Shown: piece after piece, positions 35,050 to 43,351 of the stretch
Position numbering within the stretch: position 1 is the first letter of the stretch
Layout: the number at the start of each line of letters is the position of its first letter
Origin: Bacillota bacterium
GTDB lineage: Bacteria > Bacillota > Clostridia > Christensenellales > QAND01
Reading direction: 5' to 3'
DNA: 64,000 nt
Assembly (NCBI GenBank): GCA_003150225.1
Contig: QAND01000027.1
Location: forward strand, 19,600-83,599
The notes under the pieces: model-generated
Told to the model about the DNA's origin: nothing
The model's database searches: none
The model's input: only the letters and a program-made list of their open reading frames with translations
Translations under genes and position numbers: made by a program

Positions 35050-36171
35050 TCAAGCGATCATGCTGGCGGACCGCATAACCCGCTGTTTTTTCTCCATGGT
35101 ACAGTTGTCATAGTGCCGAATGGTCATTTGGGAGGAACTATGGCCCAGGATCTCCGACAGCGCTTTGTATCCCATTCCCCGCTCCAGGCAGCGCATGGCG
35201 AAGGTATGGCGCAGGGTGTGCATATGAGCGCCGCGGATTCCCGTTTTTCCAGCTAGCCGGGCAAACCGCTTCTGCACTGTGCGGGGTTCCGCTGCGCCGC
35301 CGTCCCGCCCGGCAAAGATGAAATCTGAGTCCTGGGCGTTCTGCTCCTCCATACGGTGCCGCAGCATTCCGGAAAGAAATAGGGGCAGGGGAATCTCCCG
35401 CACCGAGCTTTCCGTTTTGGCGCCGCCCACCACTAGACAAGTGGTAGCTCCGCTTTCTCCTTTGGCGGCAATTCGTTTGACGGAGTGGGATACCGTCATG
35501 ATATTGGCCTCGAAATCGATATCCTCAAACCGCAGCGCGCAAAGTTCTCCCAATCGCAGTCCGGTATATAGACACAGGAGGTATTCCAGGTTGCCCGCTT
35601 CCATGGCGGCGCGCTCCAGCCGGGCCTGCTCCGCTGTGGTAAGCACCCGTGGCGGCCGCTGCCGGAACTTGGGCATCCGAATTTCCCGAAAAGGCGATTC
35701 TATGATCAATCGTTTTTTTACCGCACATGCCAGGATGCTTTTTAATAAACGGCATAGCCCGTGCAGCGTGCTGGACGCCATGGTATTGCGCAGCTCGTCC
35801 ACCATGGCCTGGATATGGGCAGGGGATAACTCCCTTAGGGGATAGCCTCCCAGCCATGGCACCAAGTGCTTTTCAATGCTCCGCCGGTACAGCAGATAGG
35901 TGGTCTCCCGAATGTAGGGTTTTTCCGTTACATCCAGCCAATAGGACATCCAATCCGACAGACTACCGTCTCCATAGACCAGCATGGCGGGCTGATCCTG
36001 AGCGGCCAATGCTTTGGATTTGAGCGCTACCAGCGCGCGCTTTACCTCTCCATAGCTTTTTCCATAGATGGATCGGAATTTGGGCTTTCCATCAAGCCTG
36101 CGGCCGACGATATAGCGTCCCTCCCATCGTCCGTCCTTTCTGTGATAGATGTTTTCTCCGCGTCTTGCCAT
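35050..36171 (-). CDS. Tyrosine site-specific recombinase (integrase)
   Basis: A 373-residue phage-type integrase: N-terminal AP2-like arm-binding part (about 1-60; RKDGRWEGRYIVGRR), a SAM-like core-binding domain (about 70-160) and a catalytic domain with the first Arg in YTGLRLGELCAL, HTLRHTFAMRCL (H-x-x-R), LGHSS and the nucleophile in IRHYDNC. All catalytic residues are present, so it should be active. GAAAGGAG precedes ATG 36171. No excisionase, phage or conjugation gene is adjacent. It lies inside 28-bp inverted repeats and 19-bp direct repeats. Confidence 0.93.
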   Translation of the reverse strand: MARRGENIYHRKDGRWEGRYIVGRRLDGKPKFRSIYGKSYGEVKRALVALKSKALAAQDQPAMLVYGDGSLSDWMSYWLDVTEKPYIRETTYLLYRRSIEKHLVPWLGGYPLRELSPAHIQAMVDELRNTMASSTLHGLCRLLKSILACAVKKRLIIESPFREIRMPKFRQRPPRVLTTAEQARLERAAMEAGNLEYLLCLYTGLRLGELCALRFEDIDFEANIMTVSHSVKRIAAKGESGATTCLVVGGAKTESSVREIPLPLFLSGMLRHRMEEQNAQDSDFIFAGRDGGAAEPRTVQKRFARLAGKTGIRGAHMHTLRHTFAMRCLERGMGYKALSEILGHSSSQMTIRHYDNCTMEKKQRVMRSASMIA

Positions 36172-36201
36172 ACAAACACAGCTCCTTTCAATCTGACGGC
36201 T

Positions 36202-36220
36202 TTTTTGACGGCTTATCCCG
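36202..36220 (+). repeat. Right copy of the 19-bp direct repeat inside the cassette
   Basis: Identical to 35031-35049, 30 bases upstream of the recombinase start codon. A partial extra TGACGGCTT lies next to it (36194-36202). The two 19-base copies bracket the gene with almost no spare DNA. Confidence 0.9.
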
Positions 36221-36319
36221 ACACCATGCGATTTCGCTGGTTTTTATTGCGTTTCTGGGGGTTTATGTTGTGTTTTCACAGCGTTTTCCCATCATCCGGA
36301 CAAAAAATGGGGAATTTCG

Positions 36320-36348
36320 TTGACGCGTTTTTAAAAACTTGCTAACAT
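36320..36348 (+). promoter_or_regulatory. Outward-facing promoter inside the invertible segment
   Basis: TTGACG (36320-36325), 17-base spacer and extended -10 TGcTAACAT (36340-36348). Predicted start near 36355, 26 bases before IR-R, reading right towards the GGDEF-EAL gene at 36579. Diverges from the recombinase gene. Confidence 0.7.
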
Positions 36349-36380
36349 AAAACCTGAAAATCAATCGCTTGCATTCGGTT

Positions 36381-36408
36381 TCGCGATATAAACGATTTTG
36401 CGAACGCC
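36381..36408 (-). repeat. Right 28-bp inverted repeat (IR-R) of the recombinase cassette
   Basis: Exact reverse complement of 34952-34979; the match stops on both sides, with no extension to a longer repeat. Confidence 0.95.
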
Positions 36409-36578
36409 TGGGTGGCCGCAACTGCCGCTTGATGGTTTCAGTATTCCCAATTGTTAAAAGAACTTCTCAAAAAGAATGATGCGTGTAACGCGGGCCAAGT
36501 CCAGCCTCTGCTGGCTCCATTCCCGCAATTCGCTATCGGACGCTTCTTGAAAGACGATCGCCATTGGAGAAGGATCAA

Positions 36579-37931
36579 ATGCTGACACATCAATCTTTTG
36601 TTAAAAAAGCGGAGGAAGTCCTCCGCAATATGAGTAGCGGAGAGAAGGCATATCTGTGCTACACGGATTTTGCGGAGTTCAAGCTGGTGAACCGCTATTA
36701 TGGCGTTCCACAGGGGGACGCCCTTTTAAAAGCGGCCCTGGACTATTTGGAGCTGTTGCCCCGGGTGGCCGTGTGGGAACGGGTGTTTTCCGACCGGTTT
36801 CTCTTTGTGGTGGTGACCGAAGAAAAACAGTCCGACGGGGAACTGGTGGAACAATATACCCGCCATACGGAGATGTTTTTGTCCCGTTACCGGCCGCACT
36901 ATCCGGCCTGCAACCTGCGCACCCACTGTGGCATCTATCCGGTGGCTGTCCCAAACGTGCTGGAGGCCGTGGATTATGCCGTTTTAGCATGGCGGGAGGC
37001 CAAGAAAAAACTGGTGCCCGGCGCCGTGCTGTTTGACCACGCTATGCTGGAAACGGCGGCCATGTTCCAAGCGGGAGAGCAGGAGGTGAACCTGGCCCTT
37101 CAGGAGGGAAGGTTTCTCTTTTATCTACAGCCCAAGGTGGATCTGTATTCCGGCGAGATCGTTGGGGCCGAAGCATTGGCGCGCCGTTGTGCGCCGGATG
37201 GCAGTATTGTCTATCCGGACGCCTTCCTTTCCATTATGGAGGGAAACGGAACGGTGGTGGACTTGGATTGGATCATCCTGCGCAGGGTTTGCGCCCATTT
37301 GGCGGACAGGCTGAAGCGGGGGCTTCCGGTGGTGCGGACCTCGGTGAATCTGTCCCGCTTGCACCTTCGCGTTCCGGGAACCGCTCAGCGGCTGCATGAT
37401 ATGGCCCAGGAGCATGGCGTTCCTCCTGAGCTGCTGGAGTTTGAGCTGACGGAGACCATCATGCTAAACGAGTTTGCTGAGGCCAAGCGGTTTTGCCAGC
37501 AGCTGCGGGGGTATGGATACACCATGTCCATTGACGACTATGGAGCGGGCTATGCCGGGGTCAACATCCTTCAGGAGCTGGACTTCGATGTGTTGAAGCT
37601 GGACCGGAGGTTTTTGTCCAGCGAGGAGCCCCTTTATACGAGGAACCGGGCGATTCTGCCCGATATCCTCAACAGTCTGCGGAAGCTTGGGATCGATGCC
37701 ATCTGTGAAGGGGTGGAAACCCAGGAGCAGTGCCGCTACTTGGCGGAGGTTGGCTGCCGCTATGTCCAGGGATACTACTTTTCCCGGCCTGTTCCGCCCC
37801 AAGTGTTTTACGACTTGTACCGGGAAACCGGCGGCTGTTTTTCCTCTCCCATTGGGAAACCGGAAAGCAGCGCCGGCAGTGAATGGGCATGGAGCAGTCC
37901 AGATCCCCTTGTTTCCGAAAAAAGAATTTAA
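36579..37931 (+). CDS. Cyclic di-GMP phosphodiesterase (degenerate GGDEF plus EAL)
   Basis: A 450-residue cytoplasmic protein. The N-terminal GGDEF-type domain (about 10-160) has lost the active motif (FSDRF in place of GGDEF), so it is not expected to make c-di-GMP and may sense GTP. The EAL domain (about 170-420) keeps every catalytic residue: EALAR, SVNLS, FELTET, IDDYGAG, LKLD, CEGVET and QGYYFSRP. It should hydrolyse c-di-GMP to pGpG, favouring motility over attachment. ATG 36579 has GGAGAAGG upstream. It is read from the outward promoter of the recombinase cassette through IR-R and about 170 bases of leader. Confidence 0.88.
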   Translation: MLTHQSFVKKAEEVLRNMSSGEKAYLCYTDFAEFKLVNRYYGVPQGDALLKAALDYLELLPRVAVWERVFSDRFLFVVVTEEKQSDGELVEQYTRHTEMFLSRYRPHYPACNLRTHCGIYPVAVPNVLEAVDYAVLAWREAKKKLVPGAVLFDHAMLETAAMFQAGEQEVNLALQEGRFLFYLQPKVDLYSGEIVGAEALARRCAPDGSIVYPDAFLSIMEGNGTVVDLDWIILRRVCAHLADRLKRGLPVVRTSVNLSRLHLRVPGTAQRLHDMAQEHGVPPELLEFELTETIMLNEFAEAKRFCQQLRGYGYTMSIDDYGAGYAGVNILQELDFDVLKLDRRFLSSEEPLYTRNRAILPDILNSLRKLGIDAICEGVETQEQCRYLAEVGCRYVQGYYFSRPVPPQVFYDLYRETGGCFSSPIGKPESSAGSEWAWSSPDPLVSEKRI

Positions 37932-38129
37932 TCGATTCCAAAACAATAAAGGGTCCCCGTGTGTCCGATGGATGCATGGGGGCCTTTGACGTTAGGCGGA
38001 GTGCATCCGGTCAATTATTGTATATGCCCTGGAGCGACTGCCCTGATCCCGGGGATGAAAGGCCGCTACAAACGGTATAGAGCCATAATGGCACGGTTTT
38101 TTCATATCCCAAACGGTACGGATGTAAAA

Positions 38130-38157
38130 TAAAACGCACCCCACAACGTGAGGTGCG
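38130..38157 (-). terminator. Terminator of tRNA-Arg
   Basis: CGCACC/GGTGCG stem (38135-38140, 38152-38157) followed on the minus strand by TTTTATTTTA, 11 bases past the tRNA 3' end. Confidence 0.75.
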
Positions 38158-38168
38158 CAACTCGCCGC

Positions 38169-38245
38169 TGGCGCACCTGCCGCGATTCGAACGCGGGGCC
38201 TTTCGCTTAGGAGGCGAACGCTCTATCCTGCTGAGCTACAGGTGC
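38169..38245 (-). tRNA. tRNA-Arg (CCT)
   Basis: A 77-base tRNA with acceptor GCACCTG/CAGGTGC, discriminator G, encoded CCA, T-loop GTTCGAATC and anticodon loop CTCCTAA giving CCT, which reads AGG. It is a lone gene with its own terminator. Confidence 0.96.
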
Positions 38246-38337
38246 ATGGCGTAAACATTGTATCCACATCAAAATGCTTTGTCAACATTGGACGAAAGGC
38301 GAATATACATGGGTAATAGGACGGAAAGGGTGAGAAA

Positions 38338-38685
38338 ATGGAGCGAAAAACATTGCGTATGGAATATGTGGTGAAGGAGCAGGATACCATAGAACGCCTA
38401 CTAAACCGGTACGGCATCAGCGAAACCCTGTTTTTGCAGGTAAATCCCGGCCTTGTGAAGCTAACGCCGGGGGAAACTATCTGGATTCCGGTGGTATGGC
38501 GCATCTGTCCCCGTGGGCTTTTGTATCCCATGGCCCGAAACGATACCCTGGCATCGGCGGCGCAGCGGTTTGGAATGACCCTTTACGAGCTGCTGGAAAT
38601 AAACCCCTATATCGCGCCTTGGTCCTCGGTACCGGGCCAGATTCTGATCGTCAATAATCACCTGGCGGAAAACCGCAATGAGTAG
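38338..38685 (+). CDS. LysM-domain protein upstream of spoIID
   Basis: A 115-residue protein of two LysM modules (MEYVVKEQDTIERLLNRYGI...TPGETIWIP and YPMARNDTLASAAQRFGMT...VPGQILIVNN). No signal peptide is evident, so it may act inside the mother cell or be secreted by an unknown route. The stop overlaps the spoIID start by 8 bases, tying it to sporulation. Its exact role is unknown. Confidence 0.8.
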   Translation: MERKTLRMEYVVKEQDTIERLLNRYGISETLFLQVNPGLVKLTPGETIWIPVVWRICPRGLLYPMARNDTLASAAQRFGMTLYELLEINPYIAPWSSVPGQILIVNNHLAENRNE

Positions 38686-39772
38686 CTGCAAAAGGCGCCG
38701 GCGGCGGCGTACAGGCCGGACAAGGCCCCGCCGGACGACGGCGCGGGTCCGGCATATCACCCCGGGCGGGCGCAGTCGCTGGCTGGATCTACTGGTGGTG
38801 GTGCTGACCCTGGTTTTGCTGGCGGTACCCGCCTGGGATATGGCAGCTCCTCTTCGTCAAGATGGGGAGCCCTGGCCCCAGTCCACCTCCCCGCAGGAGG
38901 GGGTGGACCTGACGGACTATGAGCCGGTTACCGTCCGAGTGTACAACCATACCACCGGCGCTACGGAATCCATGGATTTTGAGGAATACATCGTAGGCGT
39001 GGTTTCAGGGGAGATGCCCGCTTCCTATGAGATGGAGGCACTCAAGGCCCAGGCGGTGGCCGCCCGGACTTATGCCTACCGCAAGGTTTTGGCGGGAGGA
39101 TGCGGAAGGGGAGACGCCGACGTCTGCACCGATTTTGCCCATTGTCAGGCCTATTGTACCCCTGAGCAGAGGATGAGTAAGTGGGGGGATGGATTTTCCG
39201 CCTATGAGGATAAGCTGCGCCAGGCGGTGATGGGCACCAGGGGCCAGATCCTGGCCTATGAAGGGGAACCCATCGCGGCTTTTTTTCATGCGGTGGCCGG
39301 GGGACAGACCGAGGACGTGGTCAATGTATGGGGCGGCAATCTGCCCTATTTGAAATCGGTGGAGAGCGCCGGCGAGGAAACCGCCAACCGCTTTACCCGC
39401 ACCATGACCTTCACCTATGATGAATTTCGTAAAACCATCCAGAAAAAATATCCCAATGCCAATCTATCCGATGTGCCTTCCGCTATCGGCAGCGATACCC
39501 GTACCGAAGCGGGCCGTGTGCGGGCTATCGTCATCGGTGGGGAGAGCATCAGTGGAACGGAGATGCGATCCCTTTTTAATCTGGATTCCGCTAATTTTAC
39601 CATCGCCTGCAAGGACGGCACGGTGACCATCACCACCAAAGGCTACGGCCATGGCGTGGGGATGAGCCAGGTGGGCGCTTTGGCCATGGCGAAAAACGGG
39701 TCGGACTATAAGGAAATCCTTTTACATTATTATACCGGGGTGGAGCTGACTACCATCAAAAACCTAAAATAA
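38678..39772 (+). CDS. spoIID: Stage II sporulation protein D (engulfment lytic transglycosylase)
   Basis: A 364-residue membrane-anchored enzyme. A very basic N-terminus (RRRRRRTGRTRPRRTTAR) and one membrane segment (LDLLVVVLTLVLLAVP) precede the SpoIID domain: EEYIVGVVSGEMPASYEMEALKAQAVAARTYA, with the catalytic glutamate in GEMP, and the C-terminal TKGYGHGVGMSQVGA. SpoIID degrades septal peptidoglycan so the mother cell can engulf the forespore. The next gene is a spoIIQ-like M23 protein, a conserved clostridial pair. Confidence 0.93.
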   Translation: MSSCKRRRRRRTGRTRPRRTTARVRHITPGGRSRWLDLLVVVLTLVLLAVPAWDMAAPLRQDGEPWPQSTSPQEGVDLTDYEPVTVRVYNHTTGATESMDFEEYIVGVVSGEMPASYEMEALKAQAVAARTYAYRKVLAGGCGRGDADVCTDFAHCQAYCTPEQRMSKWGDGFSAYEDKLRQAVMGTRGQILAYEGEPIAAFFHAVAGGQTEDVVNVWGGNLPYLKSVESAGEETANRFTRTMTFTYDEFRKTIQKKYPNANLSDVPSAIGSDTRTEAGRVRAIVIGGESISGTEMRSLFNLDSANFTIACKDGTVTITTKGYGHGVGMSQVGALAMAKNGSDYKEILLHYYTGVELTTIKNLK

Positions 39773-39837
39773 ACCAGAAAACATGCCGTATGATAAAACT
39801 TCCTTGTGGCAAGAATATGCACGAGGAGGTATCGCGT

Positions 39838-40542
39838 ATGGACAACAACAATTTTTCCCGCCGCAACCGAAATATAAATACGAAAAAGGGATTTATGGAC
39901 CGCCAGGGCATGTATATCATCGTGGTGGTCTGCCTGATTCTGGTGGGTGTTGCGGCCTATTTTACCTTTAACTCCATTTCCAATTTGGCAAAGAAGCCCA
40001 CACCCCCCAGCGAACAGGTGCTGGTGCAGCCTACCCCCACGCCCAAGGCCACAGCCACCCAGACCGCTAAGCCAGAGCCCACTCCTACCCCCAGCGAGGA
40101 GCCCGTGGTGGTGCCCAGCGCAAAGCCCGCTGCTCAAGCCATGGCAATGCCCTTGGCAGGAGAGGTGCTGCGCCCCTATTCGGCGGAGGATCCCATTTAT
40201 TTTGAAGCGCTGAAGGAGTGGATGGTACACACCGGCGTGGATCTATCGGCCAAGGAGGGCACGGAGATCAAAGCCTGCCTGGACGGTACCGTGGAATCCA
40301 TGGTGAACGATCCCGCCCTGGGATACACCATCACGGTGGTATCGGATGGCGGTAAAAAGGTGGTTTATGCCAACGTAGGCACCATGGAAAAGGTGAAAAA
40401 GGGTCAAACCGTAAAACAGGGCGACGTGATCAGCGTCATCGGCAACAGCGCCAGCGCTACCAAAGGCGACCCGCCCCATCTGCATCTGGAGTACTATGAA
40501 AACGACGCCCACAAGGATCCGATGAAAGCGATGAAACAGTAA
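39838..40542 (+). CDS. SpoIIQ-like M23 protein
   Basis: A 234-residue protein with an N-terminal membrane helix (MYIIVVVCLILVGVAAYF), a Pro/Thr linker (VQPTPTPKATATQTAKPEP) and an M23/LytM domain. It keeps HTGVDLS and HLHLEYY, so all zinc ligands appear present, as in clostridial SpoIIQ (Bacillus SpoIIQ has lost one). SpoIIQ spans the forespore membrane and binds SpoIIIAH. ATG 39838 has GAGGAGGT upstream; a longer frame starts at 39790. Cotranscription with spoIID supports the assignment. Confidence 0.85.
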   Translation: MDNNNFSRRNRNINTKKGFMDRQGMYIIVVVCLILVGVAAYFTFNSISNLAKKPTPPSEQVLVQPTPTPKATATQTAKPEPTPTPSEEPVVVPSAKPAAQAMAMPLAGEVLRPYSAEDPIYFEALKEWMVHTGVDLSAKEGTEIKACLDGTVESMVNDPALGYTITVVSDGGKKVVYANVGTMEKVKKGQTVKQGDVISVIGNSASATKGDPPHLHLEYYENDAHKDPMKAMKQ

Positions 40543-40576
40543 AAAAACTCCGGTCTGAAGAAGAACCCCTAGCCTG

Positions 40577-40617
40577 CCCGTTTCCGGCGTCGCCGGGAGC
40601 GGGTTTTCGTTTTTGCG
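40577..40617 (+). terminator. Terminator of the LysM-spoIID-spoIIQ operon
   Basis: Stem CCCG...CCGGCG/TCGCCGG...CGGG followed by TTTTCGTTTTT, 35 bases after the spoIIQ-like stop. Confidence 0.75.
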
Positions 40618-40739
40618 CTGAAATCCCTTTAAAATACGGGCATTTTGGAAAAAGTGGTTTTCATCCTTTCAAAACCAGTGTATCATATTACATTATGCGA
40701 TAGAGCCTCGAAAGAGGGAAATTAGTTGGGGGAAGCAGC

Positions 40740-41771
40740 GTGGAACGAACGGATAACCAAAGACCTATGATCGAGCTTATGGATCTGGGCAAAACCTTTC
40801 AGACGGCGGCGGGGGGAACCGTCACCGCCTTGAAGCATGTCAATTTAAAGATTGGAAAGGGCGAGATCTTCGGCATCATCGGCATGAGCGGAGCGGGAAA
40901 GACCACTCTGGTCCGGTGTATCAACCATCTGATTTTGCCCACCAGCGGTACGGTGAAAATCGATGGCGTGGACCTGAGCGGCCTGAATGGGAAGGAACTA
41001 TCCCATTTGCGGCGGAGCATCAGCATGGTGTTCCAGGGATTTAACCTTTTGATGCAGCGGACGGTGGAAAAAAACGTGCGGATTCCCATGGAGATCGCCG
41101 GGGAGAGCAAGGAGGCCGCCCATAAGCGGGCCATGGAGCTTTTGGAGATCGTGGGCCTTTCCGATAAGGCCGACGCCTATCCCAGCCAGCTTTCGGGCGG
41201 GCAGAAGCAGCGAGTGGCCATTGCCCGGGCTTTGACCACCAACCCAAAGGTACTCTTGTGCGACGAGGCCACCAGCGCTCTGGATCCCATGACCACCCGG
41301 TCCATCCTGGAGCTGCTCCGGGAGATCAACCAGCGGCTGGGGATCACCATCGTTTTGATCACCCATGAGATGTCGGTGATCAAAGAAATCTGTACCCGGG
41401 TGGCGGTGATGGACGGCAGCACGGTGGTGGAAGAAGGTCCGGTCACCGAGGTATTCACCCATCCCAAGACGCCGGCGGCTTTAAAGCTGTTCTATACCGA
41501 GGAGGCCCAGGTGGAACGGGCCAACGGCAAGGTATTCCGGGTGGTATTCGATGGGGAGAACGCTTTTGAGCCGATCATTGCCAACATGATCATCGCCTGC
41601 AAGGCGCCCGTCAACATCCTCTACGGCAACATCGAACGAGTCAATGAAAAATCCTTCGGACAGATGGTGATTCAGTTTCCCAACGACGCGACCTCGGTAG
41701 AGGCCGGCGTGGCCTTTTTGCGGGCCAAGGGGATGAAGGTACAGGAGGTGAACGACGATGCCGCCAATTGA
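40740..41771 (+). CDS. metN: Methionine ABC transporter, ATP-binding protein
   Basis: Powers uptake of methionine. The 343-residue protein has Walker A GMSGAGKTTL, the Q-loop VFQGFNLL, signature LSGGQKQRVAIA, Walker B VLLCDEATSALD and the H-loop ITHEM. The C-terminal NIL domain (about 265-343) binds methionine and inhibits transport. It starts at GTG 40740 with GGGGGAAG upstream. A possible promoter with TATCAT (40681-40686) lies upstream. No S-box is seen, unlike metK. It overlaps metI by 14 bases. Confidence 0.95.
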   Translation: MERTDNQRPMIELMDLGKTFQTAAGGTVTALKHVNLKIGKGEIFGIIGMSGAGKTTLVRCINHLILPTSGTVKIDGVDLSGLNGKELSHLRRSISMVFQGFNLLMQRTVEKNVRIPMEIAGESKEAAHKRAMELLEIVGLSDKADAYPSQLSGGQKQRVAIARALTTNPKVLLCDEATSALDPMTTRSILELLREINQRLGITIVLITHEMSVIKEICTRVAVMDGSTVVEEGPVTEVFTHPKTPAALKLFYTEEAQVERANGKVFRVVFDGENAFEPIIANMIIACKAPVNILYGNIERVNEKSFGQMVIQFPNDATSVEAGVAFLRAKGMKVQEVNDDAAN

Positions 41772-42420
41772 TCAACTGATACCGCTGCTGCTCCAGGGCA
41801 CCTGGGAGAGCCTCTATATGACCTTTGCGTCCACGTTTTTTGCCTATGTGCTGGGATTGCCTCTGGGCATTGCTCTGGTGGTGACGGAAAAGGGGGGACT
41901 GATGCCCAATCGGCCTCTCAACGCCTTTTTAAACGGTTTGGTGAACATCCTCCGTTCGGCGCCCTTTTTGATCCTCATCATGGCCCTGACACCGGTAACC
42001 CGGGCGGTGGTAGGCACCAGTCTCGGCTCCCCTGCCATCATCTTTCCGCTGGTCATCGCGTCCTTCCCCTATGTGAGCCGTTTGGTGGAGGGCTCCATCC
42101 GGGAGGTGGAGGGAGGCATTGTAGAAGCCATGCGCTCTATGGGAGCCCGGCCCATGCAGATCATCACAAAGGCCCTTCTGCCCGAGGCTATGCCCAGCCT
42201 CATCGTGGGAGCAGCCCTTGCCACCACCACCATCCTGGGGTATTCCGCCATGGCTGGTATCGTCGGCGGCGGCGGCCTGGGAGCCATTGCCATCAACTAC
42301 GGCTATTACAAGTATAAATTTGGGATGATGTATCTCTGTCTGGCCCTGTTGATCCTGCTGGTTCAGGTCATACAGATGATCGGCAATCTCATCGCCCGCA
42401 AGGTTGACAAGAGAAGATAA
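41758..42420 (+). CDS. metI: Methionine ABC transporter, permease
   Basis: A 220-residue permease with about five membrane helices and the EAA loop EVEGGIVEAMRSMGARPMQI that docks on MetN. It begins MPPIDQLIPLLLQGTWESLYM, typical of MetI. AGGAGGTG for its start is inside metN, so the two are translationally coupled. Confidence 0.94.
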   Translation: MPPIDQLIPLLLQGTWESLYMTFASTFFAYVLGLPLGIALVVTEKGGLMPNRPLNAFLNGLVNILRSAPFLILIMALTPVTRAVVGTSLGSPAIIFPLVIASFPYVSRLVEGSIREVEGGIVEAMRSMGARPMQIITKALLPEAMPSLIVGAALATTTILGYSAMAGIVGGGGLGAIAINYGYYKYKFGMMYLCLALLILLVQVIQMIGNLIARKVDKRR

Positions 42421-42441
42421 CCATAGTATAAATGAAGAAAT

Positions 42442-42460
42442 ATGGTGCAAGAAGCACCAT
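42442..42460 (+). other. Hairpin between metI and metQ
   Basis: ATGGTGC, loop AAGAA, GCACCAT: a perfect 7-base stem without a T-run. Likely an RNA processing or stability element that raises the amount of metQ message relative to metNI; that is inference. Confidence 0.5.
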
Positions 42461-42478
42461 CAATTGGAGGGATTTGCT

Positions 42479-43303
42479 GTGAAAAAGATACTGGTTGTTG
42501 CCCTGAGCGCTCTATTGTGTCTGGGCGTGATGGCCGGTTGCGGCGGGGACAACAAACCCGCTGACGACGGCCAGCTGGTAAAACTGAAGGTGGGCGCTAG
42601 CCCCACTCCCCATGCTGAGATTCTGGCTCAGGTGAAGGAGGATCTCAAGGCCCAGGGAGTGGATCTGGAGATCGTCGAATACACCGACTATGTGCAGCCA
42701 AACCTGGCCGTGGAAAGCGGCGATTTGGACGCCAACTTCTTCCAGCACAAGCCCTATATGGATGACTTCAACGAAGAGCAGGGTACCCATCTGGTGTCCG
42801 TGGCCTCCATCCACTATGAGCCCATGGGCGTGTATGCCGGCAAGACCGCCAGCCTGGATGCGCTCCCCGATGGAGCCAAGGTGGCCGTGCCCAACGACAC
42901 CACCAACGAGGCCCGGGCGCTGTTGCTGCTCCAGGATCTGGGCATCATCAAGCTCAAGGAAGATGCTGGCCTGACCGCCACCAAACTGGATGTGGTGGAG
43001 AACCCCAAGAACATCGAGCTCATTGAGGCCGAGGCCGCTCAGCTGCCCCGCTCCCTCCCCGACGTGGACATCGCCGTCATCAACGGCAACTATGCCATCC
43101 AGGGGGGACTGAAGGTGTCCGATGCGCTGGCCGCCGAGGATAAGGACGCTTTGGCTGCCACTACCTTCGCCAACATCATCACGGTGAAGGAAGGCCGGGA
43201 GGAGGACGAGGCCATCGTCAAGCTGATCAATGCCCTCCAGAGCGAGAAGATCAAGACCTACATTGAGGATAGCTACGAGGGCGCGGCGCTCCCCGTGTTC
43301 TAA
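42479..43303 (+). CDS. metQ: Methionine-binding lipoprotein
   Basis: Captures methionine outside the cell for MetNI. The 274-residue NlpA-family protein starts at GTG 42479 (GGAGG 8 bases upstream), has the lipobox VMAGC, and shows KVGASPTPHAEIL, DYVQPNLAVESGDLDANFFQH, the NDTTNEARALLLL loop and INGNYAIQGGL. These are all MetQ hallmarks. Expression may exceed that of metNI because of the hairpin upstream. A strong terminator follows. Confidence 0.95.
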   Translation: MKKILVVALSALLCLGVMAGCGGDNKPADDGQLVKLKVGASPTPHAEILAQVKEDLKAQGVDLEIVEYTDYVQPNLAVESGDLDANFFQHKPYMDDFNEEQGTHLVSVASIHYEPMGVYAGKTASLDALPDGAKVAVPNDTTNEARALLLLQDLGIIKLKEDAGLTATKLDVVENPKNIELIEAEAAQLPRSLPDVDIAVINGNYAIQGGLKVSDALAAEDKDALAATTFANIITVKEGREEDEAIVKLINALQSEKIKTYIEDSYEGAALPVF

Positions 43304-43310
43304 GAAAAGC

Positions 43311-43346
43311 ATAAAAAAAGAACCCCATATGGGGTTCTTTTTTTAT
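43311..43346. terminator. Bidirectional terminator after metQ
   Basis: Two adjacent perfect 18-base arms (43311-43328, 43329-43346) with core AGAACCCCAT and A/T runs both sides. Confidence 0.93.
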
Positions 43347-43351
43347 TTGCA

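Larger units (their letters stand above)
34952..36408. mobile_element. Candidate invertible DNA segment carrying its own tyrosine recombinase
   Basis: A segment of 1457 bases is bounded by perfect 28-base inverted repeats, contains one gene (a tyrosine recombinase on the minus strand) and an outward promoter near its right end. Recombination between inverted sites flips, rather than deletes, the DNA between them. No transposase, phage genes, or flanking target duplication is seen. It could alternatively be a small IR-ended insertion element; the outward promoter aimed at the GGDEF-EAL gene argues for a switch. Confidence 0.7.

Noticed and set aside
34952..36408. Prophage or integrative conjugative element
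   Set aside because: Only one integrase gene is present; no phage, excisionase, relaxase or mobilisation genes lie next to it, and both flanks are ordinary chromosomal genes.
36409..36578. Possible c-di-GMP riboswitch before the GGDEF-EAL gene
   Set aside because: The leader has a stem GCGGG...CCCGC with inner CCAGC/GCTGG, but no GEMM core sequences.
40543..40739. Possible S-box upstream of metN
   Set aside because: Only a terminator and a plain promoter are visible; none of the SAM-I core sequences are present.
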